NCBI RefSeq assembly: GCF_003047265.1 | Contig: NZ_PZYY01000008.1 | Location: 87,711 to 151,710, forward strand | Length of the DNA stretch: 64,000 bases | Reading direction: 5' to 3' | Source of the DNA: Nocardioides terrigena | GTDB lineage: Bacteria > Actinomycetota > Actinomycetes > Propionibacteriales > Nocardioidaceae | In this document: in pieces, positions 50,001 to 58,340 of the stretch | How positions within the stretch are numbered: position 1 is the stretch's first letter | Layout: the number at the start of each line of letters is the position of its first letter | The notes under the pieces: generated by a model | Told to the model about the DNA's origin: nothing | Database searches by the model: none | What the model saw: only the letters and a program-made list of their open reading frames with translations | Translations under genes and position numbers: made by a program

Positions 50001-51109
50001 TTCTCCAGCAGGGCGGTGGCGGCCTCGCTGCCCTCGCCTCCGGCCTGGACGTACGGCGCCTTGGCGTACGCGTGGTCGCGCATCGCGGTGATGAGCAGCT
50101 TGGGCGAGAGCGGCTTCTCGGTGTTCCACGCGGGGCACTGCGACTGGCAGCGACCGCACTCGGTGCAGGTGGTGAAGTCGAGCATGTTCTTCCACGAGAA
50201 GTCCTCGACCTTGCCGACACCCAGCGTGGAGTCCTCGTCGAGCTCCTCGATGTCGTCGAGCGTGACCGGGACGCCCGCGGAGGTGAGCGGCTTCATCGCA
50301 CCCAGCGCGGTGGACCCGTCGGACTCGCGCTTGTAGAAGATGTTGAACCACGCGGTGAAGCGGTGCCAGGCCACGCCCATGGTGATGTTGCGGGCGATGA
50401 CGATCAGCCAGGTCATCGAGACGAGGATCTTGACCATCGCGAGGAAGTAGACGAGGTTCTCGAGCGTCCCGAGCGACAGGCCGGACCACAGCTCGCCGAG
50501 CCACGCCGTCGTGGGGAAGTGCAGGAGCCCGTTGTGCTCGGCGGCCTCCGGGTGGTCCGCGAGGTACGACGCGTTGTTGAGCAGGGCGTACTCGATCGTG
50601 CGCAGCAGGATGCCGAGCAGCACGACGCTCAGGATCACGGCCTCGACGAAGTAGGCCTGCCAGAAGTTCGACCCGAAGAAGCGCGACTTCCGGCCCAGGC
50701 TGCGGGGGTGGTTCTTCTGCCGCACCGCGATCAGGTAGACGATGCCGATCAGGGTGAGCCACGACAGCAGCTCGACGGGCCACTCGTAGACGATCCACGT
50801 CCCGATCACCGGGAAGGCCTGGTGGGCGTCGAAGATCAGCAGGTAGGCGCCGAAGACGAGCGAGGACAGGAAGATGAAGCCCGCGAAGACGAACCAGTGC
50901 ATGATGCCGATCCACGTCCACTGGAGCATCCGGGTGTGACCCAGCGTCTCCTTGAACATCGTCGCCAGCCGTCGGCCCGCCTGGTCGCTGCGCGTGGTAT
51001 CGGGCCCACCGGTCCGGATCACCGCCAGCATCGAGCGGATGGCCTGGACGGCGAGTCCGACCGCGACGGCCGTGATGGCCAGCGAGACGACGATCGCGAT
51101 GATCTGCAT
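47066..51109 (-). CDS. FadF-like membrane iron-sulfur oxidoreductase with long SLFD-repeat tail
   Basis: 1347 residues from ATG (MQIIAIVV) with GAGGAGC upstream. Residues about 1-270 hold six transmembrane helices of the nitrate-reductase-gamma type. Two 4Fe-4S motifs follow, CTECGRCQSQCP and CTSCGACVQQCP, then two CCG domains (WVGCAGAYED, TYHDPCYLGRHN...CCGAGGARMWMEE). This layout fits proteins thought to take electrons from ETF in fatty-acid oxidation (FadF, mycobacterial Rv0338c). Residues from about 745 form a roughly 600-residue Ala/Pro/Glu-rich disordered tail with eight S-L-F-D(L/I/V) motifs, one at the extreme C-terminus. Two 45-residue units in it are near-identical tandem copies (48271-48540). 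The function of the tail is unknown. Confidence 0.88.
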   Translation of the reverse strand: MQIIAIVVSLAITAVAVGLAVQAIRSMLAVIRTGGPDTTRSDQAGRRLATMFKETLGHTRMLQWTWIGIMHWFVFAGFIFLSSLVFGAYLLIFDAHQAFPVIGTWIVYEWPVELLSWLTLIGIVYLIAVRQKNHPRSLGRKSRFFGSNFWQAYFVEAVILSVVLLGILLRTIEYALLNNASYLADHPEAAEHNGLLHFPTTAWLGELWSGLSLGTLENLVYFLAMVKILVSMTWLIVIARNITMGVAWHRFTAWFNIFYKRESDGSTALGAMKPLTSAGVPVTLDDIEELDEDSTLGVGKVEDFSWKNMLDFTTCTECGRCQSQCPAWNTEKPLSPKLLITAMRDHAYAKAPYVQAGGEGSEAATALLEKDEVLAREVARPLVGDTGDEWFYMPEDGTAVIDSDVLWNCTSCGACVQQCPVDIEHVDHIMDMRRYQVLVEANFPAELNQLFKGLENKGNPWNMSSTARMDWAKGLDFDVPVVGEDLESLESVDWLFWVGCAGAYEDRAKKTTRAVAELLDMAGISFGVLGNGETCTGDPARRAGNEFVFQGLAMQNVETFKEYKVKKVVSTCAHCFNTLKNEYKDFGIELEVVHHTQLLNRLVREGKLTPIQDGAGAAKRSITYHDPCYLGRHNQVYSPPRELLQILPGAEFTEMERNSEKSFCCGAGGARMWMEENIGERINVNRTKEAVGTGADQIAVGCPFCRVMLSDGLTSEQAKGNAREEVEILDVAQMLLASVKGEPATKAGPGTTSAPAAAAAAGAASAGATSGGAAATDTDVATKAEPEPGDVTDTADTVTETAGVGPAAKASGGSSLFDVDNSSSDTAPQKSVADTPSDATRASGTPKKEESGSLFDLGGDEPADKSTAAEPAAATPAPAEPAEKPAAKPQADLGSGGSLFDLGGDEPADKSTAAEPAAATPAPAEPAEKPATKPQADLGSGGSLFDLTADEPAPAKPAPAAQPEDSAEASSSTETPAQPAPAKAAPSAALGSTGSLFDIAAEPAPSGEPATSTATQEVAEAPPTETDTADTPAGDEAATPTPTQKVADAPAPVSSGATSTPATSIPEGGSLFDLEAPAAPAPAPAAAPATTPEEPQAATPEATPEEPPATDDEATNEAAAQTKDSTPTDETASDEVASPTTEVSDVPAEETAAPAASSGRTSTPATSIPEGGSLFDIEAPTPVAAPAAAAPATPSEATTEEPQAATPEATPEEPPAPSDQQSAPATGATGASEETPTADGLAGGATLSQAATVAAAEDEPADGATAAATPQQDEARQDEPQPEPEAADEQPAQATESADVRADTPEAEAPAAETDDQPDTPAPTSSGATHTPKTDVDIHEAGSLFDL

Positions 51110-51519
51110 GAGGGGTTGCTCCTCGGTTTCGGCGGGTCCGACGTGCCGTCGTGCGGACGTCTGGCGAGCGTAGTGCCGCGGCGCGCCCGGAGCTCGCCGC
51201 ATCTCGCGTACCCGGAGGATCCTACCTGTCGGTAACTTCACCCGTGGAGGTGAGAGGGGTCACTCGCCGCCGGGCCCCGGGTCGTCCGTCCGGGCTCCGG
51301 CGCCAGTCGCGGCGCGGTGACGTCCCCAGCTTTGTTACCAACTGGTGGATCTGTGGTGGGAGAGCCGTTGAGGGCTCCTTGCGAGTGTTGACCCATCGAG
51401 ATCGCAGGCTTCGGCCACGCGAGGCGCTCGAGCAGCACCACGGATCCGGGGGGGTCCGCGGCACGGGAACATGGGCCCGTTCCGCAGTCACGGTGTCACC
51501 TCGATCGCAGACAAGAGAC
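51110..51519. other. Intergenic region upstream of the FadF-like gene
   Basis: No convincing coding sequence. It holds the FadF-like gene's leader (ribosome site at about 51115-51120), the candidate operator at 51222-51236, and a second half-match GTTACCAACTGGTGG at 51334-51348. No promoter core could be fixed with confidence. Confidence 0.5.
51222..51236. promoter_or_regulatory. Candidate acyl-CoA regulon operator (site 2)
   Basis: The minus strand reads GTTACCGACAGGTAG, 113 bp before the FadF-like start. It contains TACC-N4-GGTA and matches sites upstream of the acyl-CoA dehydrogenase (29737-29751) and the malyl-CoA-lyase-like gene (61591-61605). Confidence 0.5.
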
Positions 51520-51550
51520 AACGCCGGGTGGTCATCGACCACCCGGCGTT
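51520..51550 (-). terminator. Hairpin terminator after the IclR gene
   Basis: AACGCCGGGTGG (51520-51531) and CCACCCGGCGTT (51539-51550) form a perfect 12-bp stem with a 7-nt loop. On the minus strand a T-rich stretch (TTGTCTCTTGTCT) follows. It is 82 nt past the IclR stop. Confidence 0.8.
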
Positions 51551-51582
51551 AGTCGTCTCCGGGGATGGTCGCGGGAGGGCCC

Positions 51583-51647
51583 GTCAGCCGCCCAGGCCCT
51601 CTGCGGGTCAGCCGCCCAGGCCCTCTGCCGGTCAGCCGCCCAGGCGG
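51583..51647. repeat. 24-bp tandem repeat duplicating the IclR stop-codon region
   Basis: GTCAGCCGCCCAGGC recurs at 51583, 51607 and 51631, with CCTCTGCG/CG between. The copy at 51631 encodes the last residues (LGG) and stop of the IclR gene on the minus strand; the other two are non-coding duplicates downstream of the stop. Confidence 0.75.
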
Positions 51648-52381
51648 CGTGTCAGCGACTGCGCCGTCGCCCGGACGGCGCCCGCCAGGCGCTCGCGGTC
51701 GACGTCCTCGTCGACGGGGAACGTCACCGCCACCCCGGCCACCGGGTGCTGGTTGTGGTCGAGCACGGGCGCGGCGACGCTGGCCAGCCCGGGGCTGACC
51801 TCGCCGTCCTCGACCGCGTGACCGCGCTGCCGCGCCTCCGACAGCACGGTGCGCAGGGCGCCGGGCGAGGCCGGCCCGGTGCCCACCCGGTCCACGAAGC
51901 TGGCCCGGTCGGGGTAGAGCGCGCGGACCTGGCTGGCCGGGAGCGACATCAGGATCGCGCGGCCGCTGGCGGTGAGGTGGGCGGGCAGGCGGACCCCGAC
52001 GTCGGTGACGAGCGGCGGCCGGCCGGGTGCCCGCTCCTCCAGCACGTAGAGGACGTCACGACCGTGCAGCACCGCGAGGTGTCCGCCGTGGCCGGTGCGG
52101 TCGACCAGGGCGGCGAGCGGCCTGCGCGCGATCCGGCCGAGCGGCTCCTGCCGGGCGTAGCCGGTGCCGACCTCGAACGCCGCGACGCCGAGGCCGTAGC
52201 GGCGGTCGTCGGCGAGGTGCACCACGAAGCCCTCGTCGATCATGGTGTTGACGAGGTGGTACGCCGTGCTGCGCGGCAGGTCGCACGCGCGCATGATCCG
52301 GTCGAGGGGCACCGGATCGGGCTGACTGGCCAGGAAGCGCAGCACCCGCAGCGCGCGCGACGCCGCCGGGACCTGGCTCAT
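51632..52381 (-). CDS. IclR-family transcriptional regulator
   Basis: 249 residues. The N-terminal winged helix is SRALRVLRFLASQPDPVPLDRIMRACDLPRSTAYHLVNTMIDEGFVVHLADDRRYGLG; the C-terminal effector domain begins about residue 70 with HLTASGRAILMSLPASQV and ends ASVAAPVLDHNQHPVAGVAVTFP. It is near the hutH-hutU operon, but a coiled-coil protein gene lies between and the target is not evident. Control of histidine use is one possibility. Confidence 0.9.
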   Translation of the reverse strand: MSQVPAASRALRVLRFLASQPDPVPLDRIMRACDLPRSTAYHLVNTMIDEGFVVHLADDRRYGLGVAAFEVGTGYARQEPLGRIARRPLAALVDRTGHGGHLAVLHGRDVLYVLEERAPGRPPLVTDVGVRLPAHLTASGRAILMSLPASQVRALYPDRASFVDRVGTGPASPGALRTVLSEARQRGHAVEDGEVSPGLASVAAPVLDHNQHPVAGVAVTFPVDEDVDRERLAGAVRATAQSLTRRLGG

Positions 52382-52414
52382 GGCGCCACATCCTGCCCGA
52401 TCCGGACGCGTCGC

Positions 52415-53236
52415 TCAGGCTCGGTGCGAGCCTCCGGTGGTGCCACCGGCCGTCCCGTCGCGCTGGTCGGGGTCGGTCCAGTCGGGCTCCGGGGCCGCGT
52501 CGGGGTCGATGCGCCGGCCGGGCGTGGTGGGGGTCTCCGACGTGGAGGAGTCCGTCGAGGTGGTCTCGGAGTCGCGGCTGTCGAAGATCGTCTCGGGGTC
52601 GCTCGTCGTCGCGTGCTCGTCGCGGGCGCGCTCGTCCGTGGCGTGCGTCGTCGTGGGGTGCTCGTCGCGGGCGGGCTCCTCGGCGACGTGCTGCTCCGTG
52701 GGGTGCTGCTCCGTGGGGTGCTGCTCGGTGGGGTGCTCGTCCACCGCTCCGGACGAGGTGGAGGTCCGGTCCACCCGCCCATCGGTGTGGGCGGCGCTGT
52801 CCGCGGCGTGCGTCCCCATCGATGCGCCCGAGGGGTGCGGGTCCGCGGCCTCGGGCTCGGTGCGCTCGGCGGCGTGGGAGCCGGGCGTGTAGTCCTTGGC
52901 CTTGTGGTTGACGTCGGGGTCGAGCCGGTCGGCGGCGCGGATGCGGTCCTCGTGGAGTGCCTCCTCCTGCGCGACCGCGCCCCGGGCCTCGCGGGCCCGC
53001 TCCTCGGCGCGCTCGGCCTCGAGCCGGACCTGCTCGGCGCGGGCCTCCTCCGCCTGGGCCTTGGCCTGGGCCTCGGGGATCACGGCCGCCTTGGCCTCGG
53101 CCTGCTCGCGGATCTCGGCCGCACGCGCCCGGTTGTCCTGCTGGCTCCGCTTGCGCATCGACGAGACGATGAACCCGATGATGGCCAGCGCCGCCACGGC
53201 GATGACGACGATCCAGATGATCTGCTCGGTGGTCAC
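52415..53236 (-). CDS. Single-pass membrane protein with coiled coil and His/Glu-rich repeats
   Basis: 273 residues from a GTG with GAAGGAGCAACC upstream. One N-terminal transmembrane helix (IIWIVVIAVAALAIIGFIV) is followed by a basic stop and a charged coiled coil (about 30-95: RARAAEIREQAEAKAAVIPEAQ, then AEEARAEQVRLEAERAEERAREARG). The remaining 170 residues are acidic, Ser/Thr/His-rich and probably disordered, with a tandem EQHPT repeat encoded by a 15-bp DNA repeat at about 52687-52740. It resembles actinobacterial proteins of unknown function. It is divergent from hutH. Confidence 0.65.
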   Translation of the reverse strand: MTTEQIIWIVVIAVAALAIIGFIVSSMRKRSQQDNRARAAEIREQAEAKAAVIPEAQAKAQAEEARAEQVRLEAERAEERAREARGAVAQEEALHEDRIRAADRLDPDVNHKAKDYTPGSHAAERTEPEAADPHPSGASMGTHAADSAAHTDGRVDRTSTSSGAVDEHPTEQHPTEQHPTEQHVAEEPARDEHPTTTHATDERARDEHATTSDPETIFDSRDSETTSTDSSTSETPTTPGRRIDPDAAPEPDWTDPDQRDGTAGGTTGGSHRA

Positions 53237-53301
53237 GGTTGCTCCTTCGTCCCGTACGACGACCTCGGGCGGCGCCGTACCTCCCGTCACCCTAGGCGCG
53301 T

Positions 53302-53350
53302 GTCTCGTCCGCGAGATACCTCCTCCGGGAGGAGGTCTCGGATCCGAGAC
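53302..53350. promoter_or_regulatory. Nested inverted repeats upstream of hutH
   Basis: GTCTCG (53302-53307) pairs with CGAGAC (53345-53350), and inside it CCTCCTCC pairs with GGAGGAGG with GAGA/TCTC continuing the stem. The block lies in the divergent promoter region, 55 bp before hutH. It is a candidate operator or transcript structure; no regulator can be named. Confidence 0.4.
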
Positions 53351-53404
53351 GAGGCCGCTCGTCGGGCCCTGTCGCCCGCAGCCGCCGAGGGATTGGATGA
53401 GGTC

Positions 53405-54964
53405 ATGAGCCACACCCCCTCCTCTCCGGCCGTGACCGTCGGCACCGGACCCGTCTCCTTCGCCGACGTCCTCGCGGTCGCCCGCGACGGCGCGGCCGTC
53501 CGGATCGGCGACGACGCACTGTCGGCCATCGACCGCGCCCGTGCGGTCGTCGACGAGCTCGCTGCGGCGCCCACGCCGGCGTACGGCATCTCGACCGGGT
53601 TCGGCGCCCTCGCCACCCGGCACATCCCGACCGAGATGCGTGCCCAGCTGCAGCGCTCGCTGGTGCGCTCGCACGCAGCCGGCTCCGGGCCCGAGGTCGA
53701 GCGCGAGGTGGTCCGGGCGCTGATGCTGCTGCGCCTGTCGACGCTCGCGACCGGGCACACCGGCGTACGCCGCGAGACCGCCGGACTCATGGCCGACATG
53801 CTCTCGGCGGGCATCACCCCGGTGGTGCGCGAGTACGGCTCGCTGGGCTGCTCCGGGGACCTCGCCCCGCTGTCGCACTGCGCCCTCGCGCTGATGGGGG
53901 AGGGCGAGGTGCGCGACGCGTCCGGCACCCTCCTGCCCGCCGCCGAGGCGCTTTCCGCTGCCGGGCTCACCCCCGTCGAGCTCGCCGCCAAGGAGGGTCT
54001 GGCCCTCATCAACGGCACCGACGGCATGCTCGGCATGCTCGTGATGGCGATCAGCGACCTGCGGATGCTGCTGCGCACTGCCGACGTCGCCGCCGCGATG
54101 AGCGTGGAGGGCCAGCTCGGCACCGACCGGGTCTTCGCCCCCGAGCTCCAGGCGATCCGCCCCCACCCCGGCCAGGCCCTCTCGGCCGCCAACCTCACCG
54201 CGCTGATGGCCGACTCGGCGATCGTCGCCTCGCACCGCACCGGCGACTGCAACCGCGTCCAGGACGCCTACTCCCTGCGCTGCTCGCCCCAGGTGCACGG
54301 CGCGGCCCGCGACACCGTCGAGCACGCCGCGACCGTCGCCGGTCGCGAGCTCGCCTCCGCGGTCGACAACCCGGTCGTGCTCGCGGAGGAGGGTCGCGTG
54401 GAGTCCAACGGCAACTTCCACGGCGCCCCGGTCGCCTACGTGCTCGACTTCCTCGCCATCGTGACGGCCGACGTCGCCTCGATCAGCGAGCGGCGTACGG
54501 ACCGGTTCCTCGACAAGGCGCGCAGCCACGGCCTCAACCCGTTCCTCGCGAGCGACCCCGGCGTCGACAGCGGTCACATGATCGCGCAGTACACCCAGGC
54601 CGCGATCGTCTCCGAGCTCAAGCGCCTCGCCGTCCCGGCCAGCGTGGACTCGATCCCGTCCAGCGCCATGCAGGAGGACCACGTCTCCATGGGCTGGTCG
54701 GCCGCCCGCAAGCTGCGCCGGTCCGTCGACGGGCTCACCCGGGTCGTCGCCATCGAGGTCCTCACTGCCGCTCGCGCCCTCGACATGCGTCAGCTCGAGC
54801 CGTCGCCGGCCACCGGCGCCGTCGTACGCCTCCTCCGGGAGTCCGGGGTCGAGGGCCCGGGCCCCGATCGCTACCTCTCACCCGAGATCGAGACGGCCGT
54901 CTCGCTCGTCGCCAGCGGTGCGGTCCTCGAGGCCGCCCAGTCCGTGATCGGAGAACTGCAGTGA
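53405..54964 (+). CDS. hutH: Histidine ammonia-lyase
   Basis: 519 residues from the ATG reading [21 protein letters not shown] precedes it. The MIO active-site segment reads [16 protein letters not shown], so the cyclising triad is Cys-Ser-Gly rather than Ala-Ser-Gly, as in Streptomyces histidases. [23 protein letters not shown], and [13 protein letters not shown] are the other conserved segments. It deaminates histidine to urocanate, the first step of histidine use. hutU follows with a GTGA overlap. No hutI or formiminoglutamate gene is adjacent. Confidence 0.97.
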   Translation: MSHTPSSPAVTVGTGPVSFADVLAVARDGAAVRIGDDALSAIDRARAVVDELAAAPTPAYGISTGFGALATRHIPTEMRAQLQRSLVRSHAAGSGPEVEREVVRALMLLRLSTLATGHTGVRRETAGLMADMLSAGITPVVREYGSLGCSGDLAPLSHCALALMGEGEVRDASGTLLPAAEALSAAGLTPVELAAKEGLALINGTDGMLGMLVMAISDLRMLLRTADVAAAMSVEGQLGTDRVFAPELQAIRPHPGQALSAANLTALMADSAIVASHRTGDCNRVQDAYSLRCSPQVHGAARDTVEHAATVAGRELASAVDNPVVLAEEGRVESNGNFHGAPVAYVLDFLAIVTADVASISERRTDRFLDKARSHGLNPFLASDPGVDSGHMIAQYTQAAIVSELKRLAVPASVDSIPSSAMQEDHVSMGWSAARKLRRSVDGLTRVVAIEVLTAARALDMRQLEPSPATGAVVRLLRESGVEGPGPDRYLSPEIETAVSLVASGAVLEAAQSVIGELQ

Positions 54965-56616
54965 ACGATCGCCTGCCCATCCACGCCGCCACCGGCACCG
55001 AGCTGTCCGCCAAGTCGTGGCAGACCGAGGCGCCGCTGCGGATGCTGATGAACAACCTCGACCCGGCCAACGCCGAGCGGCCCGAGGACCTCGTCGTCTA
55101 CGGCGGCACCGGCAAGGCGGCCCGCAGCTGGGAGGCGTACGACGCCCTGGTGCGGACGCTGCGCGACCTCGAGGACGACGAGACCATGCTCGTGCAGTCC
55201 GGCAAGCCCGTCGGTGTCATGCGCACCCACGAGTGGGCGCCCCGCGTGCTCATCGCCAACTCCAACCTCGTCGGCGACTGGGCCAACTGGGAGGAGTTCC
55301 GCCGGCTCGAGGACCTCGGGCTCACGATGTACGGCCAGATGACGGCCGGTTCGTGGATCTACATCGGCACCCAAGGGATCCTCCAGGGCACCTTCGAGAC
55401 CTTCGCGGCGGTCGCGGACAAGCGGTTCGAGGGGACGCTCGCGGGCACCATCACCCTCACCGCGGGGCTCGGCGGCATGGGTGGCGCCCAACCGCTCGCG
55501 GTGACGATGAATGACGGCGTCGCCATCTGCATCGAGTGCGACCAGGCGAGGATCGAGCGGCGCATCGAGCACCGCTACCTCGACGTGCAGGCCGACTCGC
55601 TGGAGCAGGCGCTCGAGCTCGCCGTCGAGGCGCGCGACGCGCGGCGGCCCCTCTCGATCGGGGTGCTCGGCAACGCGGCCGAGATGCTGCCGGCCCTGCT
55701 CGAGCAGGACGCCCCGATCGACATCGTCACCGACCAGACCTCCGCGCACGACCCGCTCTTCTACCTGCCGGTCGGCGTGCCCTTCGAGGAGTGGCAGGCC
55801 CAGCGGGAGGCCGACCCGGCCGGCTTCACCAAGGCCGCGCAGGCGTCCATGGCCACGCACGTGCGGGCGATGGTGGAGTTCCAGGACAAGGGTGCCGAGG
55901 TCTTCGACTACGGCAACTCGATCCGCGACGAGGCTCGCAAGGGCGGCTACGACCGGGCCTTCGAGTTCCCCGGCTTCGTCCCGGCGTACATCCGACCGCT
56001 CTTCTGCGAGGGCAAGGGCCCGTTCCGCTGGGCGGCGCTGTCCGGTGACCCCGCCGACATCGCGGCCACGGACAAGGCGATCCTCGAGCTCTTCCCCGAC
56101 AACGAGCGGCTCCACAAGTGGATCACCATGGCCGGCGAGCGGGTGGCCTTCCAAGGCCTGCCCGCGCGCATCTGCTGGCTCGGGTACGGCGAGCGCCACC
56201 TCGCCGGGCTCAAGTTCAACGAGATGGTCGCCTCGGGCGAGCTCAAGGCTCCGGTCGTCATCGGTCGTGACCACCTCGACTGCGGCTCGGTCGCCTCGCC
56301 CTACCGCGAGACCGAGGCCATGCTCGACGGCTCGGACGCGATCGCCGACTGGGCGCTGCTCAACGCGCTGGTCAACACCGCGTCGGGCGCGAGCTGGGTC
56401 TCGATCCACCACGGCGGCGGCGTCGGCATGGGTCGCTCGATCCACGCCGGCCAGGTGTGCGTCGCGGACGGCACGCCGCTGGCGGCCGAGAAGATCGAGC
56501 GGGTGCTCACCAACGACCCCGGCATGGGAGTCATCCGGCACGTCGACGCGGGCTACGACCGCGCCGGCGAGGTGGCCCGCGAGCGCGGCGTACGGATCCC
56601 GATGCAGGAGGGCTGA
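54961..56616 (+). CDS. hutU: Urocanate hydratase
   Basis: 551 residues from a GTG overlapping the hutH stop. [69 protein letters not shown] (NAD-binding) and [20 protein letters not shown] with the conserved Cys mark a full-length enzyme. It converts urocanate to imidazolone propionate using NAD as electrophile. Second enzyme of histidine breakdown. Confidence 0.97.
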   Translation: MNDRLPIHAATGTELSAKSWQTEAPLRMLMNNLDPANAERPEDLVVYGGTGKAARSWEAYDALVRTLRDLEDDETMLVQSGKPVGVMRTHEWAPRVLIANSNLVGDWANWEEFRRLEDLGLTMYGQMTAGSWIYIGTQGILQGTFETFAAVADKRFEGTLAGTITLTAGLGGMGGAQPLAVTMNDGVAICIECDQARIERRIEHRYLDVQADSLEQALELAVEARDARRPLSIGVLGNAAEMLPALLEQDAPIDIVTDQTSAHDPLFYLPVGVPFEEWQAQREADPAGFTKAAQASMATHVRAMVEFQDKGAEVFDYGNSIRDEARKGGYDRAFEFPGFVPAYIRPLFCEGKGPFRWAALSGDPADIAATDKAILELFPDNERLHKWITMAGERVAFQGLPARICWLGYGERHLAGLKFNEMVASGELKAPVVIGRDHLDCGSVASPYRETEAMLDGSDAIADWALLNALVNTASGASWVSIHHGGGVGMGRSIHAGQVCVADGTPLAAEKIERVLTNDPGMGVIRHVDAGYDRAGEVARERGVRIPMQEG

Positions 56617-56675
56617 CGGCGAGCCGCGAGGCGACGTGACTCCCGCTGTCGACCCGGAGCTGCCGCCAGCGGCGG

Positions 56676-57989
56676 TCAGTCGGTGACGGCCGGCTCGCCG
56701 GTGGCGGGGTCGGTGTGGAGGGTTGTGTCGCCCGCGGTGATGCCGTTGACGGTCGGTGAGATCGAGCGCTCGAGGACGAGCGCGAGCACGCCCATCAGCG
56801 CGCAGCCGGCCACCAAGAGGAACACGAAGCCCCACGACCAGCCGTGGTTGAGCATGAAGCCGGCCGCGACGGGACCCAGGATCGTGCCCGTCTGGAAGGC
56901 GCCGGCGTTGACGGCGTTGTAGCGCCCGCGCAGGTGGTCGGGTGCCATGTCGTTGGTGATCGCCGGGATGGTCGGCTGGAGCAGCGTCTCGCCGAGGGCG
57001 AACACGAAGTTGAAGGCCAGCACGCCGAAGGCCGCGGCGGCGGTGCCGGGCACGAGACCGGTGAGGCCGAGCACCAGCCAGGCTGCGGCCCACAGCACGG
57101 TCATCACGACGAGGACGCGGGTGCGGCGGTGGCCGCTGATGCGGCGCAGCACGAAGAACTGGAGCAGCACGATCGTCGCGGTGTTGACCGCGAAGCCGAT
57201 GCCGATCACCCGCGTGGAGACCTCGCTGACGGTGCGCGCGAAGGCGGGCAGCCCGGCCTCGATCTGGCCGTAGCCGACGAACGTCCCGAGGAAGGTGAGC
57301 GCGGTGAGCCACAGCACGACCGGCTGGCGCAGGATGGCGAGGTAGGAGCCCTCCGACTCGTCGGCGTCGTGGGGGCGCTCGGCCCGGCCGTGGACGTGGC
57401 GCAGCGGGCCGAGGAGCAACGCGATCGGCACCAGCATGCAGGCCGCGTCCGCGAGGAAGATCGCGGTGAAGGTCGCCGGGTCGCCGACGTCGGCGTAGAA
57501 GCCGCCGATGATCCCGCCGACCCCGATGCCGAGGTTGACCAGCGCGAAGTTGATGCCGAAGTACTGCTGGCGTGTCTCCCCGGTCGTCACGGCCGCGACC
57601 ATGGCGTTGAACGCCGGCCAGGAGACGCCGAAGTTGAAGCCGAGGAACACGAACCCGACGGCGAACTCCAGCGGGGTGGACGCGAAGGCGATCAGCGTGC
57701 AGCCCACGACCTGGGCACTGGTGGACATCAGCAGCATCCGCCGCGCGCCGAAGCGGTCGGTGAGGGCCCCGGCCGGCCCGGTGACTGCCAGAGCCACCAC
57801 GGCGATGAAGGCCATCAGCAGGCCGGCGAGGTCGAGGGAGATGCCCCGGACCTCGTGCATGTAGATGATCGTGAAGGGGAGGGTGAGCCCGCGCCCGAGG
57901 GTCTGCACCACGACCGTGGACAGCAGCCAGCGGGCCTCCACCGAGAGGGAGGACCAGAAGGCGCGCATGCCCGGTCGTGTCGTGCTCAC
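56676..57989 (-). CDS. MFS transporter
   Basis: 437 residues from a GTG (GAGGGGTGAAGATC upstream); an ATG 7 codons later is an alternative. Twelve hydrophobic helices; the MFS loop 2-3 motif is GPAGALTDRFGARRMLL, and the second half repeats it weakly (RRISGHRRTRVLV). It belongs to the drug/sugar-efflux-like group. It converges on hutU, so it may not be part of the histidine pathway. Substrate unknown. Confidence 0.85.
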   Translation of the reverse strand: MSTTRPGMRAFWSSLSVEARWLLSTVVVQTLGRGLTLPFTIIYMHEVRGISLDLAGLLMAFIAVVALAVTGPAGALTDRFGARRMLLMSTSAQVVGCTLIAFASTPLEFAVGFVFLGFNFGVSWPAFNAMVAAVTTGETRQQYFGINFALVNLGIGVGGIIGGFYADVGDPATFTAIFLADAACMLVPIALLLGPLRHVHGRAERPHDADESEGSYLAILRQPVVLWLTALTFLGTFVGYGQIEAGLPAFARTVSEVSTRVIGIGFAVNTATIVLLQFFVLRRISGHRRTRVLVVMTVLWAAAWLVLGLTGLVPGTAAAAFGVLAFNFVFALGETLLQPTIPAITNDMAPDHLRGRYNAVNAGAFQTGTILGPVAAGFMLNHGWSWGFVFLLVAGCALMGVLALVLERSISPTVNGITAGDTTLHTDPATGEPAVTD

Positions 57990-58047
57990 GGGCAGATCTT
58001 CACCCCTCGCACCGACACTCCACGAATCCCTGCCCCCGGACATGACG

Positions 58048-58080
58048 GTGGCCCGGTCCCCACGAGGGGAACCGGGCCAC
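58048..58080 (-). terminator. Hairpin terminator after the small membrane protein gene
   Basis: GTGGCCCGGTCCCC (58048-58061) pairs with GGGGAACCGGGCCAC (58066-58080), a 14-bp stem with one bulged base and a 4-nt loop, 26 nt past the stop at 58106. Confidence 0.75.
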
Positions 58081-58105
58081 GTGGTGTCGTGATCCTGGTG
58101 TGGTG

Positions 58106-58249
58106 CTACCAGACCCGGCGGCTGTTGCCGCCGATCGGCACGAAGTTGAGGATCAGGCCGACGACCAAGAGGATCGCGCCGATGGTGGTCAGGATGGAGA
58201 TCTTGGCCACGAGGCCGACGATCAGAAGAATCAGGCCGAGTACGACCAT
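58106..58249 (-). CDS. Small two-helix membrane protein, DUF6131-like
   Basis: 47 residues, ATG preceded by AGGAGGGCAGCACCC, a near-ideal ribosome site. Two hydrophobic segments (VLGLILLIVGLVAKI and IGAILLVVGLILNFV) are followed by GGNSRRVW. Size and spacing match DUF6131, short actinobacterial membrane proteins of unknown role, often stress-induced. An inverted repeat GGTCTCA-CTT-TGAGACC at 58269-58285 just upstream may be an operator. A monocistronic unit with its own terminator. Confidence 0.7.
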   Translation of the reverse strand: MVVLGLILLIVGLVAKISILTTIGAILLVVGLILNFVPIGGNSRRVW

Positions 58250-58268
58250 GGGTGCTGCCCTCCTAAGA

Positions 58269-58285
58269 GGTCTCACTTTGAGACC
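58269..58285. promoter_or_regulatory. Inverted repeat in the leader of the small membrane protein gene
   Basis: GGTCTCA (58269-58275) and TGAGACC (58279-58285) form a perfect 7-bp inverted repeat with a 3-nt centre, 20 nt before the start codon and next to the ribosome site. Operator or RNA hairpin are both possible. Confidence 0.4.
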
Positions 58286-58340
58286 GACCAGCCACATTGC
58301 ACGATATGCGGACGAAACGCCAACACCCGCACGGGTGGGA

